Part shown: positions 16,742 through 24,548 of the stretch, one piece after another | Layout of the letters: the number at the start of each line of letters is the position of its first letter | Position numbering within the stretch: the first letter of the stretch is position 1 | Source: Furfurilactobacillus milii | Lineage (GTDB): Bacteria > Bacillota > Bacilli > Lactobacillales > Lactobacillaceae | NCBI RefSeq assembly: GCF_021654115.1 | Contig: NZ_JAIWJF010000012.1 | Coordinates: 1-37,062 of the forward strand | Direction of reading: 5' to 3' | Length of the DNA stretch: 37,062 nucleotides | Program-made: the position numbers and the translations under genes | Notes under the pieces: model-generated | What the model saw: only the letters and a program-made list of their open reading frames with translations | Told to the model about the DNA's origin: nothing | Database searches by the model: none

Positions 16742-18520
16742 CTATTCCTTAAACTGAATCCTCACGTATTCTCGGTAAAGTGGCAATTCGTCCATGAGTG
16801 CCTGATGCTTGCCGTGGCCACTCACATGACCATTTTCAATGAAGTAGATGTCGTCAGCGTCGACGATCGTGCTCAATCGGTGCGCGATGATCAATGTTGT
16901 TCGGCCCTTCATCAATTCGCCCAAGGCCTTTTGGACCATCGCTTCGGATTCGGAATCTAGACTCGCTGTTGCTTCATCTAACATCAGAATCTTTGGGTCA
17001 CGGAGGAAAGCTCGGGCAATGGCTAAGCGTTGTCTTTGACCACCACTAATTTTCACGCCACGTTCACCAACCTGCGTATCCAAACCATCTGGCATTTCGT
17101 GCACAAACTTATCTGCATAAGCTAATTCAAGCACATGCCAGAGTTCGTCATCCGTGTACGTTTTGTCCGCGCCATAAGTTAGGTTGTGACGAATCGTACC
17201 AGCCATAATGGCAGAATCTTGGCTCACATAACCAATCTGAGAACGCCAGTCTTTCAAATTGACGTTTGCAACATCCTTGCCGCCAATCGTAATTTTCCCA
17301 CTAGTAGGTTGATAGAAACGTTCTAGTAGACTAAAGATAGTCGACTTCCCGCCACCTGACGGTCCAGCAAACGCTATGACACTGTTTGGCTTGGCCTCAA
17401 AGTTAACATCGTGTAAAACGGGACCGTCATCGTCATAAGCAAAGTCGACGTGTTCCATTGCCACCGTTTGGTCGGTAACAGATTCACTGTCGCCATCCGT
17501 AAATGATTCTTCAGGTTCCTTCAATAAATCTTGAACTCGTTGTGTCGAACCGTTTGTCTTCGCTAATGTCGTGAAGAATTGGCCAAGTGAGCCAACTGGT
17601 CCGATAACTTGAAACAAATACATCATGAATGACAATAATGTCCCCATCGACATCGTGCCATCAGCGACTCGAACAGCTGCGTAACCCAGCAAACCGATAA
17701 ACATAGCCAGCATTAACGTGTTCATGACCGGGCTAGCAATGGAATCAAAAATGGCTTCTCGCATCCCAATGTGATATAGCTTATCAATCTGTTTGTATCC
17801 AGAAGTTGTTTCATATTCCTCAGCATTTGAAGATTTTACCAACCGAATTTCGCCCAACGATTCGCCAGTTTCACCATTAAATGAAGCTAGGGCATCCTGC
17901 CGCTGCAGCCCAATCTTGCTGGATTGCCGCATAATTGGCCGCATTACCACCATGACCAACGGAATGGCAACAATCATGACCAGTGTCATTTTCCAGTCCA
18001 TCAATGCCATGATGATCAGCGCGCCGACTAACTGCAAAAGTGAATTAGCCATCTGTGGAAAGGCGTTGGCCAATAAATCTTTAATCTGGGTTGAGTCATT
18101 CACCAGCCGTGAAGTCATTTCACCGGCTTTCACGTTATCAAAATAGTTAACGTGCAAACGAATCAACTTTTGCCACAAAGTGCGCCGCAATCGAGCGACA
18201 ATGTTTTCACCAAAGAAACCCAGCATCGTCCCTGACAAGGCGTTGATTAAGGCACTCGCCAAAAACAGGACAACCGCAATAATCAACAACGTGGAATTGA
18301 ATCCTGATTTAAGTCCGTTGATAATCCCTTGGGCCATTTTCGGCACCGCCAACTGCGCACCCGTCGCAATAAAACCAAGGATTAACCCCAACCATAACTG
18401 CCAATACTTCGGTTTCGTTTGACGAATCAGGTTTAAGAACCCTTTAAAGTCAAACTTTGTCCGTGTGTATTGGGCGTCCTGTGAGCTGCCACCGCGTGGC
18501 CCGCCTGCTCTACGATCCAT
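16742..18520 (-). CDS. ABC exporter, fused membrane and ATPase domains (LmrA/MsbA type)
   Basis: A 592-residue half-transporter. Six transmembrane helices (about 35-320) are followed by an ATPase with Walker A GPSGGGKST, signature ISGGQRQRLAIARAF, Walker B ILMLDEATASLD and His in IIAHRLSTI. It would homodimerise or pair with a second half to export drugs or lipids. The start follows GGAGG. It lies 49 bases after a MarR regulator stop in the same direction, so the two form an operon, and the regulator probably controls it. The N-terminal RRAGGPRGGSS tail is Gly/Arg rich. Confidence 0.9.
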   Translation of the reverse strand: MDRRAGGPRGGSSQDAQYTRTKFDFKGFLNLIRQTKPKYWQLWLGLILGFIATGAQLAVPKMAQGIINGLKSGFNSTLLIIAVVLFLASALINALSGTMLGFFGENIVARLRRTLWQKLIRLHVNYFDNVKAGEMTSRLVNDSTQIKDLLANAFPQMANSLLQLVGALIIMALMDWKMTLVMIVAIPLVMVVMRPIMRQSSKIGLQRQDALASFNGETGESLGEIRLVKSSNAEEYETTSGYKQIDKLYHIGMREAIFDSIASPVMNTLMLAMFIGLLGYAAVRVADGTMSMGTLLSFMMYLFQVIGPVGSLGQFFTTLAKTNGSTQRVQDLLKEPEESFTDGDSESVTDQTVAMEHVDFAYDDDGPVLHDVNFEAKPNSVIAFAGPSGGGKSTIFSLLERFYQPTSGKITIGGKDVANVNLKDWRSQIGYVSQDSAIMAGTIRHNLTYGADKTYTDDELWHVLELAYADKFVHEMPDGLDTQVGERGVKISGGQRQRLAIARAFLRDPKILMLDEATASLDSESEAMVQKALGELMKGRTTLIIAHRLSTIVDADDIYFIENGHVSGHGKHQALMDELPLYREYVRIQFKE

Positions 18521-18569
18521 AATGTTGCCTCCAAAAATTTTTCTTTAGTCCTTTGCATCTCGACTTTGT

Positions 18570-19091
18570 TTAAAACCAGCGTTGCTCAAAATTACCGCGA
18601 TGTGGCCATCCTTGGTCGCCGCCCATAAAGTCCCGCCAATCTAAATCTGCCGTACCTTTATTTAACTTCTCCAGCAACCGGTTTAACTCTACTTGTTCAT
18701 CCTCGGTTAATGTGCCAAAGACCTGGCTTGCCATGTCATCAACCTGATCATCTTGCTTAGCAAACATGTCGATGCCGGCTTGTGTCATCTTGATGATGAC
18801 GGTGCGTTTATCCGTTTCACTGGGCACTCGTTCGACCATGTTAACGGCTTCCAAACGATTGACCATGGCACTAACTGAGCTGGGCCGAATATCTAATAGC
18901 TGTGCGATTTCTGCGTTTGTTAACCCTGCCGGTGTTTGATACAAAACTTGTAACAGCCGCAACTGGCCACGTCCTTCACTTGGTGCCCGCCGGCTCGTCA
19001 AATCACGCTGATGTAACACTGCCATCATAAATAATCGATTTTGCATTAATGAACCGAAACGATCTAATAAATCACGACTTTCATCTGCCAT
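18570..19091 (-). CDS. MarR-family transcriptional regulator
   Basis: A 173-residue regulator with the MarR winged helix: LRLLQVLYQTPAGLTNAEIA, recognition helix RPSSVSAMVNRLEAVNMVER and wing ETDKRTVIIKMTQAG. A C-terminal tail ends in DWRDFMGGDQGWPHRGNFEQ, an unusual Trp- and Gly-rich extension. The start is ATG 19091, eight bases after AGGAGG; an in-frame start upstream lacks a ribosome site. It is the first gene of an operon with the ABC exporter. Its probable operator is the perfect inverted repeat at 19178-19203. Confidence 0.87.
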   Translation of the reverse strand: MADESRDLLDRFGSLMQNRLFMMAVLHQRDLTSRRAPSEGRGQLRLLQVLYQTPAGLTNAEIAQLLDIRPSSVSAMVNRLEAVNMVERVPSETDKRTVIIKMTQAGIDMFAKQDDQVDDMASQVFGTLTEDEQVELNRLLEKLNKGTADLDWRDFMGGDQGWPHRGNFEQRWF

Positions 19092-19177
19092 AATTGGCCT
19101 CCTGTATTTCAATCCTTATTTTAAAATTAAATTCTTTCCACTGGAAATTTTCGAGCAAGGATTATGTTAGCCTTTTA

Positions 19178-19203
19178 GTTAGTTTTATGCAATAAAAACT
19201 AAC
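19178..19203 (-). promoter_or_regulatory. Candidate MarR operator
   Basis: GTTAGTTTT (19178-19186) and AAAACTAAC (19195-19203) form a perfect nine-base inverted repeat eight bases apart, about 90 bases before the marR start. MarR dimers bind such sites. A second pair, ATCCTT near 19113 and AAGGAT near 19167, surrounds the promoter area. Confidence 0.5.
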
Positions 19204-19256
19204 AATTATCTTAAATAAAAGCAGCAATCACTGATAGAATGCGGCTTTAAGTAAAA

Positions 19257-19910
19257 CTATTTAATTGGTGTTAAACCCCGAACCAGGAATTCGGTGGCTT
19301 CTGAACATGATTTTTCAATATCCAACTGATCCGCCTTGCCGATTAAAACGGCAGGAACGATGTAACTGCCTGCTACACCAAGAAAATACCGAATAATTCG
19401 TTCTGTAGGCCAATCAACTAATATGCCACGATCTTTGAATGTCTGTAGACTCTTACCAAATGTGTTCAGAATCCGTGACACGATCTTGTCAACAAACGAC
19501 TGAATCATGTCGCTGTTCCGAATGATTTCTTGAACTAGAATCTTCAGCTGCTTTTGGTTAGCAATGGCAAACGTCATTCGATCCTTAATCACGTAGTTAA
19601 AGAACGCCGTTAAATCATCAAAACGTAGATCCTTAACCTCCGTCAAGAACTCAGTTGCCGCCATGGGCACGACTTGGTCTAAAAAAGGATTCAATAGTGC
19701 TGCTAAAATACCATCTTTCGTCTTAAACTGTTTGAACACTGTACCTTCGGAAACGCCAGCCTGTTTAGCAATTTCACTAGTACTCGTCCCATCAAATCCC
19801 TTCTCTGCGAAGAGGTTTAGACTCACTTTGAGCACCGACTGTTGTTTAGCTGTCAGCTTCGATTCCTGGAGTGTTTTGTCAAACAGTGTTTCAACATTAC
19901 TAATTTCCAT
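19257..19910 (-). CDS. TetR-family transcriptional regulator of the adjacent ABC exporter
   Basis: A 217-residue TetR protein. The N-terminal helix-turn-helix reads VLKVSLNLFAEKGFDGTSTS then EIAKQAGVSEGTVFKQFKTK. The ligand domain is all-helical and not specific. The start follows GGAG. It lies 75 bases after the ABC-2 permease in the same direction, so it is likely the third gene of that operon, with its own product repressing the promoter at the near-palindrome 21883-21902. Confidence 0.85.
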   Translation of the reverse strand: MEISNVETLFDKTLQESKLTAKQQSVLKVSLNLFAEKGFDGTSTSEIAKQAGVSEGTVFKQFKTKDGILAALLNPFLDQVVPMAATEFLTEVKDLRFDDLTAFFNYVIKDRMTFAIANQKQLKILVQEIIRNSDMIQSFVDKIVSRILNTFGKSLQTFKDRGILVDWPTERIIRYFLGVAGSYIVPAVLIGKADQLDIEKSCSEATEFLVRGLTPIK

Positions 19911-19985
19911 GTGTTTTTACTCCAAAATTTTGTCTACCTTTTAATTTAACCGCACATTGAGTTAAATACCAGTCATTCCGGCAAA

Positions 19986-21143
19986 TTAAACCTGCCGATA
20001 TTTGCGCATGGTAAGCAAGTTTAATACTAAGAAGACAGCGGCAAATAACAAGAGAATACTCAAGTTCGGTAACACATTCATAAACCCAACGCCTTTCTGG
20101 ACTACGGCACTCATGCTTGAAGCACCATAGTACAAAGGCATGATATAGGATACTGGCTGCAACCAGCCTGGCAGCGAACTAATCGGAATAATCCCGGCGA
20201 AGAAAATCTGCGGAATAGCCACGATGGGAATGAACTGAATCATTTGGAATTCACTGGATGCAAACGTGGAAATCAGGAGCCCCAGCGTCAGGGCAACCAT
20301 CGCTAATAGCACGTTAATCAACAGGACGAGCCAGATGCTGCCGAGAATTTGAATCTTGAAAACGTACATTGTGAATAACACAATCAACAAAGTTTGGATG
20401 AACGCAAACGCGCCATAACCACACAGATAACCTGAAATGATTTCACCACGTTTAACGGGCGTTGCTAACAAACGATACAAAGTACCAGTCGTTCGTTCCC
20501 TCAACAATGCAATCCCTGAAATTAAGAAAACGAAGAAGAAAACAACGAAGCCCATCATAATCGGCAACAGTGTATTAAAGAATGTAGAATCCTTACTGCC
20601 GTAAAGATAGTGTGTCTTGGTCGTATAGCTAGTACTCCCTAGCTTAGCTTTCAGGTTACCAGCGTCAGCAGTTGCGTTCACCGGTGTGTGGGTTGCTGCA
20701 CCAAGGGCCGCCTGCATCTTTTGTAATGCTTGAGCCTGCGTTTTAATGGTTGTGGCTGCTACTTGCCCTTTCAGCTTAGCCTGCGCAGCTTGCAAACTTT
20801 GTTTGATCACAGCGCTCTTACTTTGGTCGGTGTTAGCCAACGTTAACGTCAGTTTGTCACCATTTTGACTAAGCATGCCTGCGTAATCATGTTCACGGAT
20901 AATTGTCTTAGCAGACTTGTCTGAGCTGACATCGTGAATCGTGATGTGCTTATTCTTAATGGCCGTCACCATACTGCTGTCAACGTTGCGTGTTGCCAAC
21001 GAAGCAGTCGTTGTGGTATTCCCCTGAAACAGAAAGTAGACCAGTGACAGAATAAATAATGGTGCGATAAACATTAGGGCTAACGTGCGTTTGTCACGCA
21101 GCATTTCCCGAAAGACTCTTCTAATCATTGCTAGCGTGCGCAT
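19986..21143 (-). CDS. ABC-2 type multidrug exporter, permease subunit
   Basis: A 385-residue protein with the DrrB/YhgE-like plan. There is one N-terminal helix (LALMFIAPLFILSLVYFLF), a large extracytoplasmic domain of about 160 residues, and five C-terminal helices with LLRERTTGTLYRLLATPVKR between the first two. The start is ATG 21143 after GGGAGGG, so it overlaps the ATPase gene by 23 bases. That is translational coupling. With the ATPase it would export hydrophobic compounds; the substrate is unknown. Confidence 0.85.
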   Translation of the reverse strand: MRTLAMIRRVFREMLRDKRTLALMFIAPLFILSLVYFLFQGNTTTTASLATRNVDSSMVTAIKNKHITIHDVSSDKSAKTIIREHDYAGMLSQNGDKLTLTLANTDQSKSAVIKQSLQAAQAKLKGQVAATTIKTQAQALQKMQAALGAATHTPVNATADAGNLKAKLGSTSYTTKTHYLYGSKDSTFFNTLLPIMMGFVVFFFVFLISGIALLRERTTGTLYRLLATPVKRGEIISGYLCGYGAFAFIQTLLIVLFTMYVFKIQILGSIWLVLLINVLLAMVALTLGLLISTFASSEFQMIQFIPIVAIPQIFFAGIIPISSLPGWLQPVSYIMPLYYGASSMSAVVQKGVGFMNVLPNLSILLLFAAVFLVLNLLTMRKYRQV

Positions 21144-21861
21144 CTTGATCCCTCCCTGCTTGTAAAAAGACTTCTTCAACTGAATTAACATGATATTGAC
21201 TAATCAGATCATCCGGCGTGCCTTGTGCGATGGCGCGGCCACCACGAATCATCATCAGATAACTGGATTGCTCAGCATCTTCCATAACGTGCGTCGTCAA
21301 TAGAATCGTCTTACCTTCGTCTGCCAAACGATGCAATTCTTTCCAAATCTGTTGCCGCAATTCCGGATCAATTCCGACAGTTGGTTCATCTAAGATGAGC
21401 AATTCAGGATCAGCTAACAGTGCGATTGCCAATGACAACCGCCGCTTCATCCCACCGGAATAATCCTTCACGTACTTATCCAAGTCATCGTTTAGATTAA
21501 CAATGCCCGTTGCATAGGGAATTTGTTTTTGTAATTCTGCTTTACTCATCCCCTGCATTTCGCCAAAGAACGTTAAATTTTCGCGGGCCGTTAACACTGA
21601 ATATAAGGCATCCGTTTGTGCCATGTAACCAATTCTGCCGAGCAACTTCCGATTTGGCATCGGCGTGCCCAATACAGTTACAGTGCCTTGCTTTGGTTTC
21701 AACATCCCCATGATCGTACTGACCAATGTTGTTTTACCGGCGCCACTGGGACCAATTAAACCAAGAATATCGCCGTTGTTAATATTTAGATTAATATCAT
21801 TCAAAATGATGCGTTTGCCATAACCTTGCTGCAGGTTAGCAACTTTAATGACTTCTGTCAT
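21121..21861 (-). CDS. ABC-2 exporter, ATP-binding subunit
   Basis: A 246-residue ATPase with Walker A GPSGAGKTT, signature YSGGMKRRLSLAIALLADP and Walker B LLILDEPTVGIDPELR. The start is ATG 21861 with AGAGG eight bases upstream; a GTG nine bases earlier lies on the ribosome site. It heads an operon ATPase-permease-TetR. A near-palindrome upstream (21883-21902) is the likely TetR operator. Confidence 0.88.
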   Translation of the reverse strand: MTEVIKVANLQQGYGKRIILNDINLNINNGDILGLIGPSGAGKTTLVSTIMGMLKPKQGTVTVLGTPMPNRKLLGRIGYMAQTDALYSVLTARENLTFFGEMQGMSKAELQKQIPYATGIVNLNDDLDKYVKDYSGGMKRRLSLAIALLADPELLILDEPTVGIDPELRQQIWKELHRLADEGKTILLTTHVMEDAEQSSYLMMIRGGRAIAQGTPDDLISQYHVNSVEEVFLQAGRDQDAHASND

Positions 21862-21882
21862 GACGTTCACCTCTGTTTGTTT

Positions 21883-21902
21883 AAGTGAGTGACTACTTAC
21901 TT
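21883..21902 (-). promoter_or_regulatory. Candidate TetR operator of the ABC-2 exporter operon
   Basis: AAGTGAGTGACTACTTACTT is close to its own reverse complement: AAGT.AGT arms facing ACT.ACTT. It lies about 20 bases before the ATPase start codon, where a TetR dimer would block transcription. The operon encodes such a TetR. Confidence 0.5.
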
Positions 21903-21939
21903 ACTGAATATAGTACAAACCGTCACGTCACATTGTCAA

Positions 21940-21972
21940 CAAAAAACACGACTTCCGTTTGAAAATCGTGTT
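21940..21972 (-). terminator. Terminator at the end of the structured region
   Basis: AACACGA (21945-21951) pairs with TCGTGTT (21966-21972); on the minus strand the stem is followed by TTTTTTG. It would end a minus-strand transcript that passes from the TetR gene at 22481-23041 through the folded region. Confidence 0.7.
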
Positions 21973-21984
21973 AGACAATCCGCT

Positions 21985-21990
21985 TATAAT
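21985..21990 (+). promoter_or_regulatory. Perfect -10 box before the structured element
   Basis: TATAAT lies about 20 bases before the first helix of copy 1. The best -35 is TTGAAA (21959-21964), 20 bases away, longer than the usual 17. A plus-strand transcript could begin near 21997. Confidence 0.35.
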
Positions 21991-22010
21991 TATGTTCTTA
22001 ATGTCGCTAC

Positions 22011-22175
22011 GTCAGGAAGAGACGCCATTTCATGGGACCGGTCTCAACCCGCAAAAAACACGGTTTTCTACCTTGATTCCAAGCCCATAAACCGGTCTTG
22101 GAAGTCATCCCGCACGCCTAAGTGGCCTAACCCGCCACAAAGGAGTGCCGGCACGAAACTCTGTCTCTTCCTGAC
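22011..22175 (+). ncRNA. Structured element, copy 1 (possible new RNA; strand uncertain)
   Basis: GTCAGGAAGAGAC (22011-22023) pairs perfectly with GTCTCTTCCTGAC (22163-22175), enclosing 139 bases. Inside are hairpins TTCCAAG/CTTGGAA and GTGGC/GCCAC, a self-complementary GTGCCGGCAC, and GACCGGT near 22037. That last segment can pair with ACCGGTC in the loop of the first hairpin. No credible open frame spans it. The same layout, with TGGGACCGGT at the same distance (22 against 21 bases) from the start, occurs in the reverse complement of 22283-22449. A TATAAT box before it favours the plus strand. A pair that is G-U only on the minus strand (TTTCGTG/CATGAAA) favours the other. I do not recognise the family. 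Confidence 0.5.
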
Positions 22176-22282
22176 TTCACTAGTTTCAGAACCGGATTCT
22201 ACGAGTCGCATTTGACATCAATTCGATGATGAGTCAGTGCCTTCGTGCAATTGGTATGGATTTTCTACAGTAGCTGGAGGGC

Positions 22283-22449
22283 GACGGCATTGAAACCAAG
22301 GCGTGACGGTGTTGTTAGGCTGGTGGGTTCCAGCCTTACAACACGGACGGTCGGCAGGACTCGGGGCTTCACGAGGCCTGGCGGCGAGGTGAAAGACTCC
22401 GGTTTCTAGGAGGCTCGAACCGGTCCCACGCCGGTGTTTCAATGCCGTC
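22283..22449 (-). ncRNA. Structured element, copy 2 (inverted relative to copy 1; strand uncertain)
   Basis: GACGGCATTGAAAC (22283-22296) pairs perfectly with GTTTCAATGCCGTC (22436-22449), again enclosing 139 bases. Inside are GGCGTG/CACGCC and a long hairpin GTGTTGT-ta-GGCTGG/CCAGCC-tt-ACAACAC. Smaller stems are CTCG/CGAG and CCGGTT/AACCGG. Read on the minus strand it shares TGGGACCGGT, a TTTC.ACCT.....CCA.GCC block and a hairpin with an ACCC loop with copy 1. Its length is 167 bases against 165. The two copies thus look like divergent relatives in inverted orientation with a spacer of 107 bases. That spacer holds a small CATCA/TGATG hairpin. Confidence 0.5.
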
Positions 22450-22480
22450 AACCGCAAGCAGCAGTGCAAATCACAATCTA

Positions 22481-23041
22481 CTAAGCATACTCGGGTTCAA
22501 TGGTAATTTCATCGCAAGTGGCATCCAAGATGACTTGTGGAATCAAACTGGTTAACTCGTGGACAACCTCATCGATCGGCGTGCTCATATCGGAGGATAG
22601 CCACCGACGCGTATAAGCCACGATCCCATCCGCATAGAATTGTACCGCATGCTTTTCTACAGCTGAAAGTTCCGTTTGATGACCATACTTTATGATTGCT
22701 TCGCTAAATTGACGGACAAGATGACAATTAAAATAAGTGCAAAACGAATTCTGCCCTGTTGTTTTAAAAGCAGATTTGAAGAAACTGGCATTATCGGCCA
22801 GAAACTCAAACTGTTTGCGCATGATGCCATGCCAATTACTGAGGCGACAATTTAAAAACATTCGGTTCATCGTATCTGCAAAATAAGAATTGATAACATC
22901 ATACTTGTCGGTAAAATATTTATAGAAAGAACCACGACTGACGCCTGAAGCAGTTAAAATATCATCAACGGTTAAGTCATTGATCGGTTTATTTTGCATA
23001 AACTCATATACTGAATTAAATATTTGCCGCCGAATTTCCAT
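22481..23041 (-). CDS. TetR-family regulator, divergent from the flavin oxidoreductase gene
   Basis: A 186-residue TetR protein. The helix-turn-helix is VDDILTASGVSRGSFYKYFTDKYD, preceded by FNSVYEFMQNKPINDLT. The C-terminal domain resembles the short TetR group common in Firmicutes. The start follows GAGGAG. It is transcribed away from the old-yellow-enzyme gene, 168 bases apart, with two palindromes between the genes, so it probably represses that gene and itself. Its 3' untranslated region would run through about 510 bases of folded sequence to the terminator at 21940-21972. Confidence 0.85.
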   Translation of the reverse strand: MEIRRQIFNSVYEFMQNKPINDLTVDDILTASGVSRGSFYKYFTDKYDVINSYFADTMNRMFLNCRLSNWHGIMRKQFEFLADNASFFKSAFKTTGQNSFCTYFNCHLVRQFSEAIIKYGHQTELSAVEKHAVQFYADGIVAYTRRWLSSDMSTPIDEVVHELTSLIPQVILDATCDEITIEPEYA

Positions 23042-23064
23042 AATCTTTCAGTCTCCTCACATAA

Positions 23065-23119
23065 GAATAAACAAAAGCTGTGTTTTATTCATTTTTGAAC
23101 ATTATCATTAATTTGTTCA
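23065..23119. promoter_or_regulatory. Operator candidates in the TetR / flavin oxidoreductase divergent promoter
   Basis: TGAACA (23096-23101) and TGTTCA (23114-23119) form a perfect inverted repeat 12 bases apart. A second imperfect palindrome (GAATAAAC...TTTATTC, 23065-23090) lies 24 bases before the TetR start. A third pair, GTCAG and CTGAC, surrounds TACACT near 23130-23155. Confidence 0.5.
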
Positions 23120-23209
23120 CTACATCCCCGTCAGAATGGTGCTACACTGACTTTTAGTAAGCATCTATTAACGCTAATCTTATCACACATCTTTCAGGAG
23201 GTTATGATC

Positions 23210-24388
23210 ATGTCGTACCAATTTTTAAAGCCTTATACTTTTAGATCTGGTGTTACCGTTAAAAACCGGATTGCAATTCCACCAATGACTGAAGGCATGT
23301 CGCTAGAGAACGGCGAAGTCTCAACAGATGAGCTAAACTATTTCAATATTCATACGGGCGGGGCCGGCATGTTTATTACCCCTGTCGCTAACGTCAATGC
23401 GTTGGGCAAAGGATTCGAAGGTGAATTATCCGTTGCCGATGATAAGTTTATTCCTGGTCTTGCCAAGCTAGCGGCCACAATTAAGCAAAACGGTACAAAA
23501 GCAATTTTACAAATTTTCAGTGCGGGACGAATGACCAACTCGCGCATTCTACGCGGCCATCAACCCGTTTCTGCTAGTGCAGTTGCAGCATTAAGGCCGC
23601 ACGCAGAGACACCACGGGCGCTATCCGAAGACGAAATTGAACAAACGATTACGGATTTTGGTGCTGCGACTAAACGGGCTATTTTAGCTGGCTTTGACGG
23701 TGTCGAACTTCACGGTGCCAACACGTATCTACTCCAACAATTCTTTTCACCACACAGTAACCGTCGCGAAGACCAATGGGGTGGTTCACTAGAAAATCGG
23801 ATGAGGTTCCCAGTTCGAGTTATCGAAGTTGCTCAACAGGCCATCGCAGATACTGCTACCTCACCCTTTCTTCTTGGATACCGTTTGTCACCGGAAGAAA
23901 TCGAGGAACCAGGTATCCGAATTGAAGACACGTTGAAATTTGTTAGCAAACTCAATGACATGAAATTGGATTACCTGCACATCTCCATGGGTAACGTTTG
24001 GCGGCCATCGTTGAACAATCACGATGACAAAGAACCTTTAATCACTAAAATTCAGCGTGTCTCGTCAAATACACCACTGATCTCGGTCGGCAATGTAAAT
24101 ACGCCTGCTGACGCTGAAAAAGTGATCGAAGCCGGCATTACGTTTGCTGCGATTGGTCGTGAAAGCATTCGGGAACCCCACTGGGTTCAAAAAGTTGAGG
24201 CCGGCACGGAACAATCCATTCGTTACAGTCTGTCATTGGCCGATTTAGAAGAATTAGGTATCAAAACACCCTTCTTTGAATTCTTAAAGAAGACGAACGA
24301 TGCTGGTGCTGATCAAAAGTTCGACGTTAACGACTCCCAAACAAAGGCTGTCGACACAGACAAAATTGATGTCGCCTTTAGAAAGTAA
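23210..24388 (+). CDS. Old yellow enzyme family NADH:flavin oxidoreductase
   Basis: A 392-residue FMN enzyme with the TIM-barrel plan of OYE/NADH oxidases. It has FRSGVTVKNRIAIPPMTEGM near the start, LQIFSAGRM, GFDGVELHGANTYLLQQFFS (substrate and FMN site), NRREDQWGGSLENRMRFP, and ISVGNVNTPADAEKVIEAG then GRESIREPHW for phosphate binding. It would reduce activated double bonds or other electrophiles with NAD(P)H. The start is ATG 23210, eight bases after AGGAGG; ATG 23204 is only two bases from it. A tail of about 30 charged residues follows the barrel. The divergent TetR suggests induction by an electrophile (inference). Confidence 0.85.
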   Translation: MSYQFLKPYTFRSGVTVKNRIAIPPMTEGMSLENGEVSTDELNYFNIHTGGAGMFITPVANVNALGKGFEGELSVADDKFIPGLAKLAATIKQNGTKAILQIFSAGRMTNSRILRGHQPVSASAVAALRPHAETPRALSEDEIEQTITDFGAATKRAILAGFDGVELHGANTYLLQQFFSPHSNRREDQWGGSLENRMRFPVRVIEVAQQAIADTATSPFLLGYRLSPEEIEEPGIRIEDTLKFVSKLNDMKLDYLHISMGNVWRPSLNNHDDKEPLITKIQRVSSNTPLISVGNVNTPADAEKVIEAGITFAAIGRESIREPHWVQKVEAGTEQSIRYSLSLADLEELGIKTPFFEFLKKTNDAGADQKFDVNDSQTKAVDTDKIDVAFRK

Positions 24389-24457
24389 ACGTCAACAATA
24401 AAAAGGCTAAAAGGCGTTGCTTAATCATAAAAAAGCAGATTTAAAAAATTCAGTTCT

Positions 24458-24499
24458 AAAAGCCCCCAAGGTTAGATAAAATCCAACCTTGGGGGCTTT
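24458..24499. terminator. Strong terminator between convergent genes
   Basis: AAAGCCCCCAAGGTT pairs perfectly with AACCTTGGGGGCTTT around a short loop, with A and T runs outside. It separates the flavin oxidoreductase gene from the convergent adhesin gene. Confidence 0.9.
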
Positions 24500-24548
24500 C
24501 TTCGAAAAAATAAACAATTTTTTTGTTATTTAAGCATCTTCTTGCTTG

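Noticed and set aside
22283-22449. Possible tRNA-like GGTTCGAGCC arm in copy 2
   Set aside because: The surrounding sequence does not form a cloverleaf and has no acceptor stem or CCA end.
22218-22469. Minus-strand open frame of 83 codons in the folded block
   Set aside because: It has no ribosome site, contains the arms of a perfect helix and shows no protein-like pattern; RNA or DNA structure explains it better.
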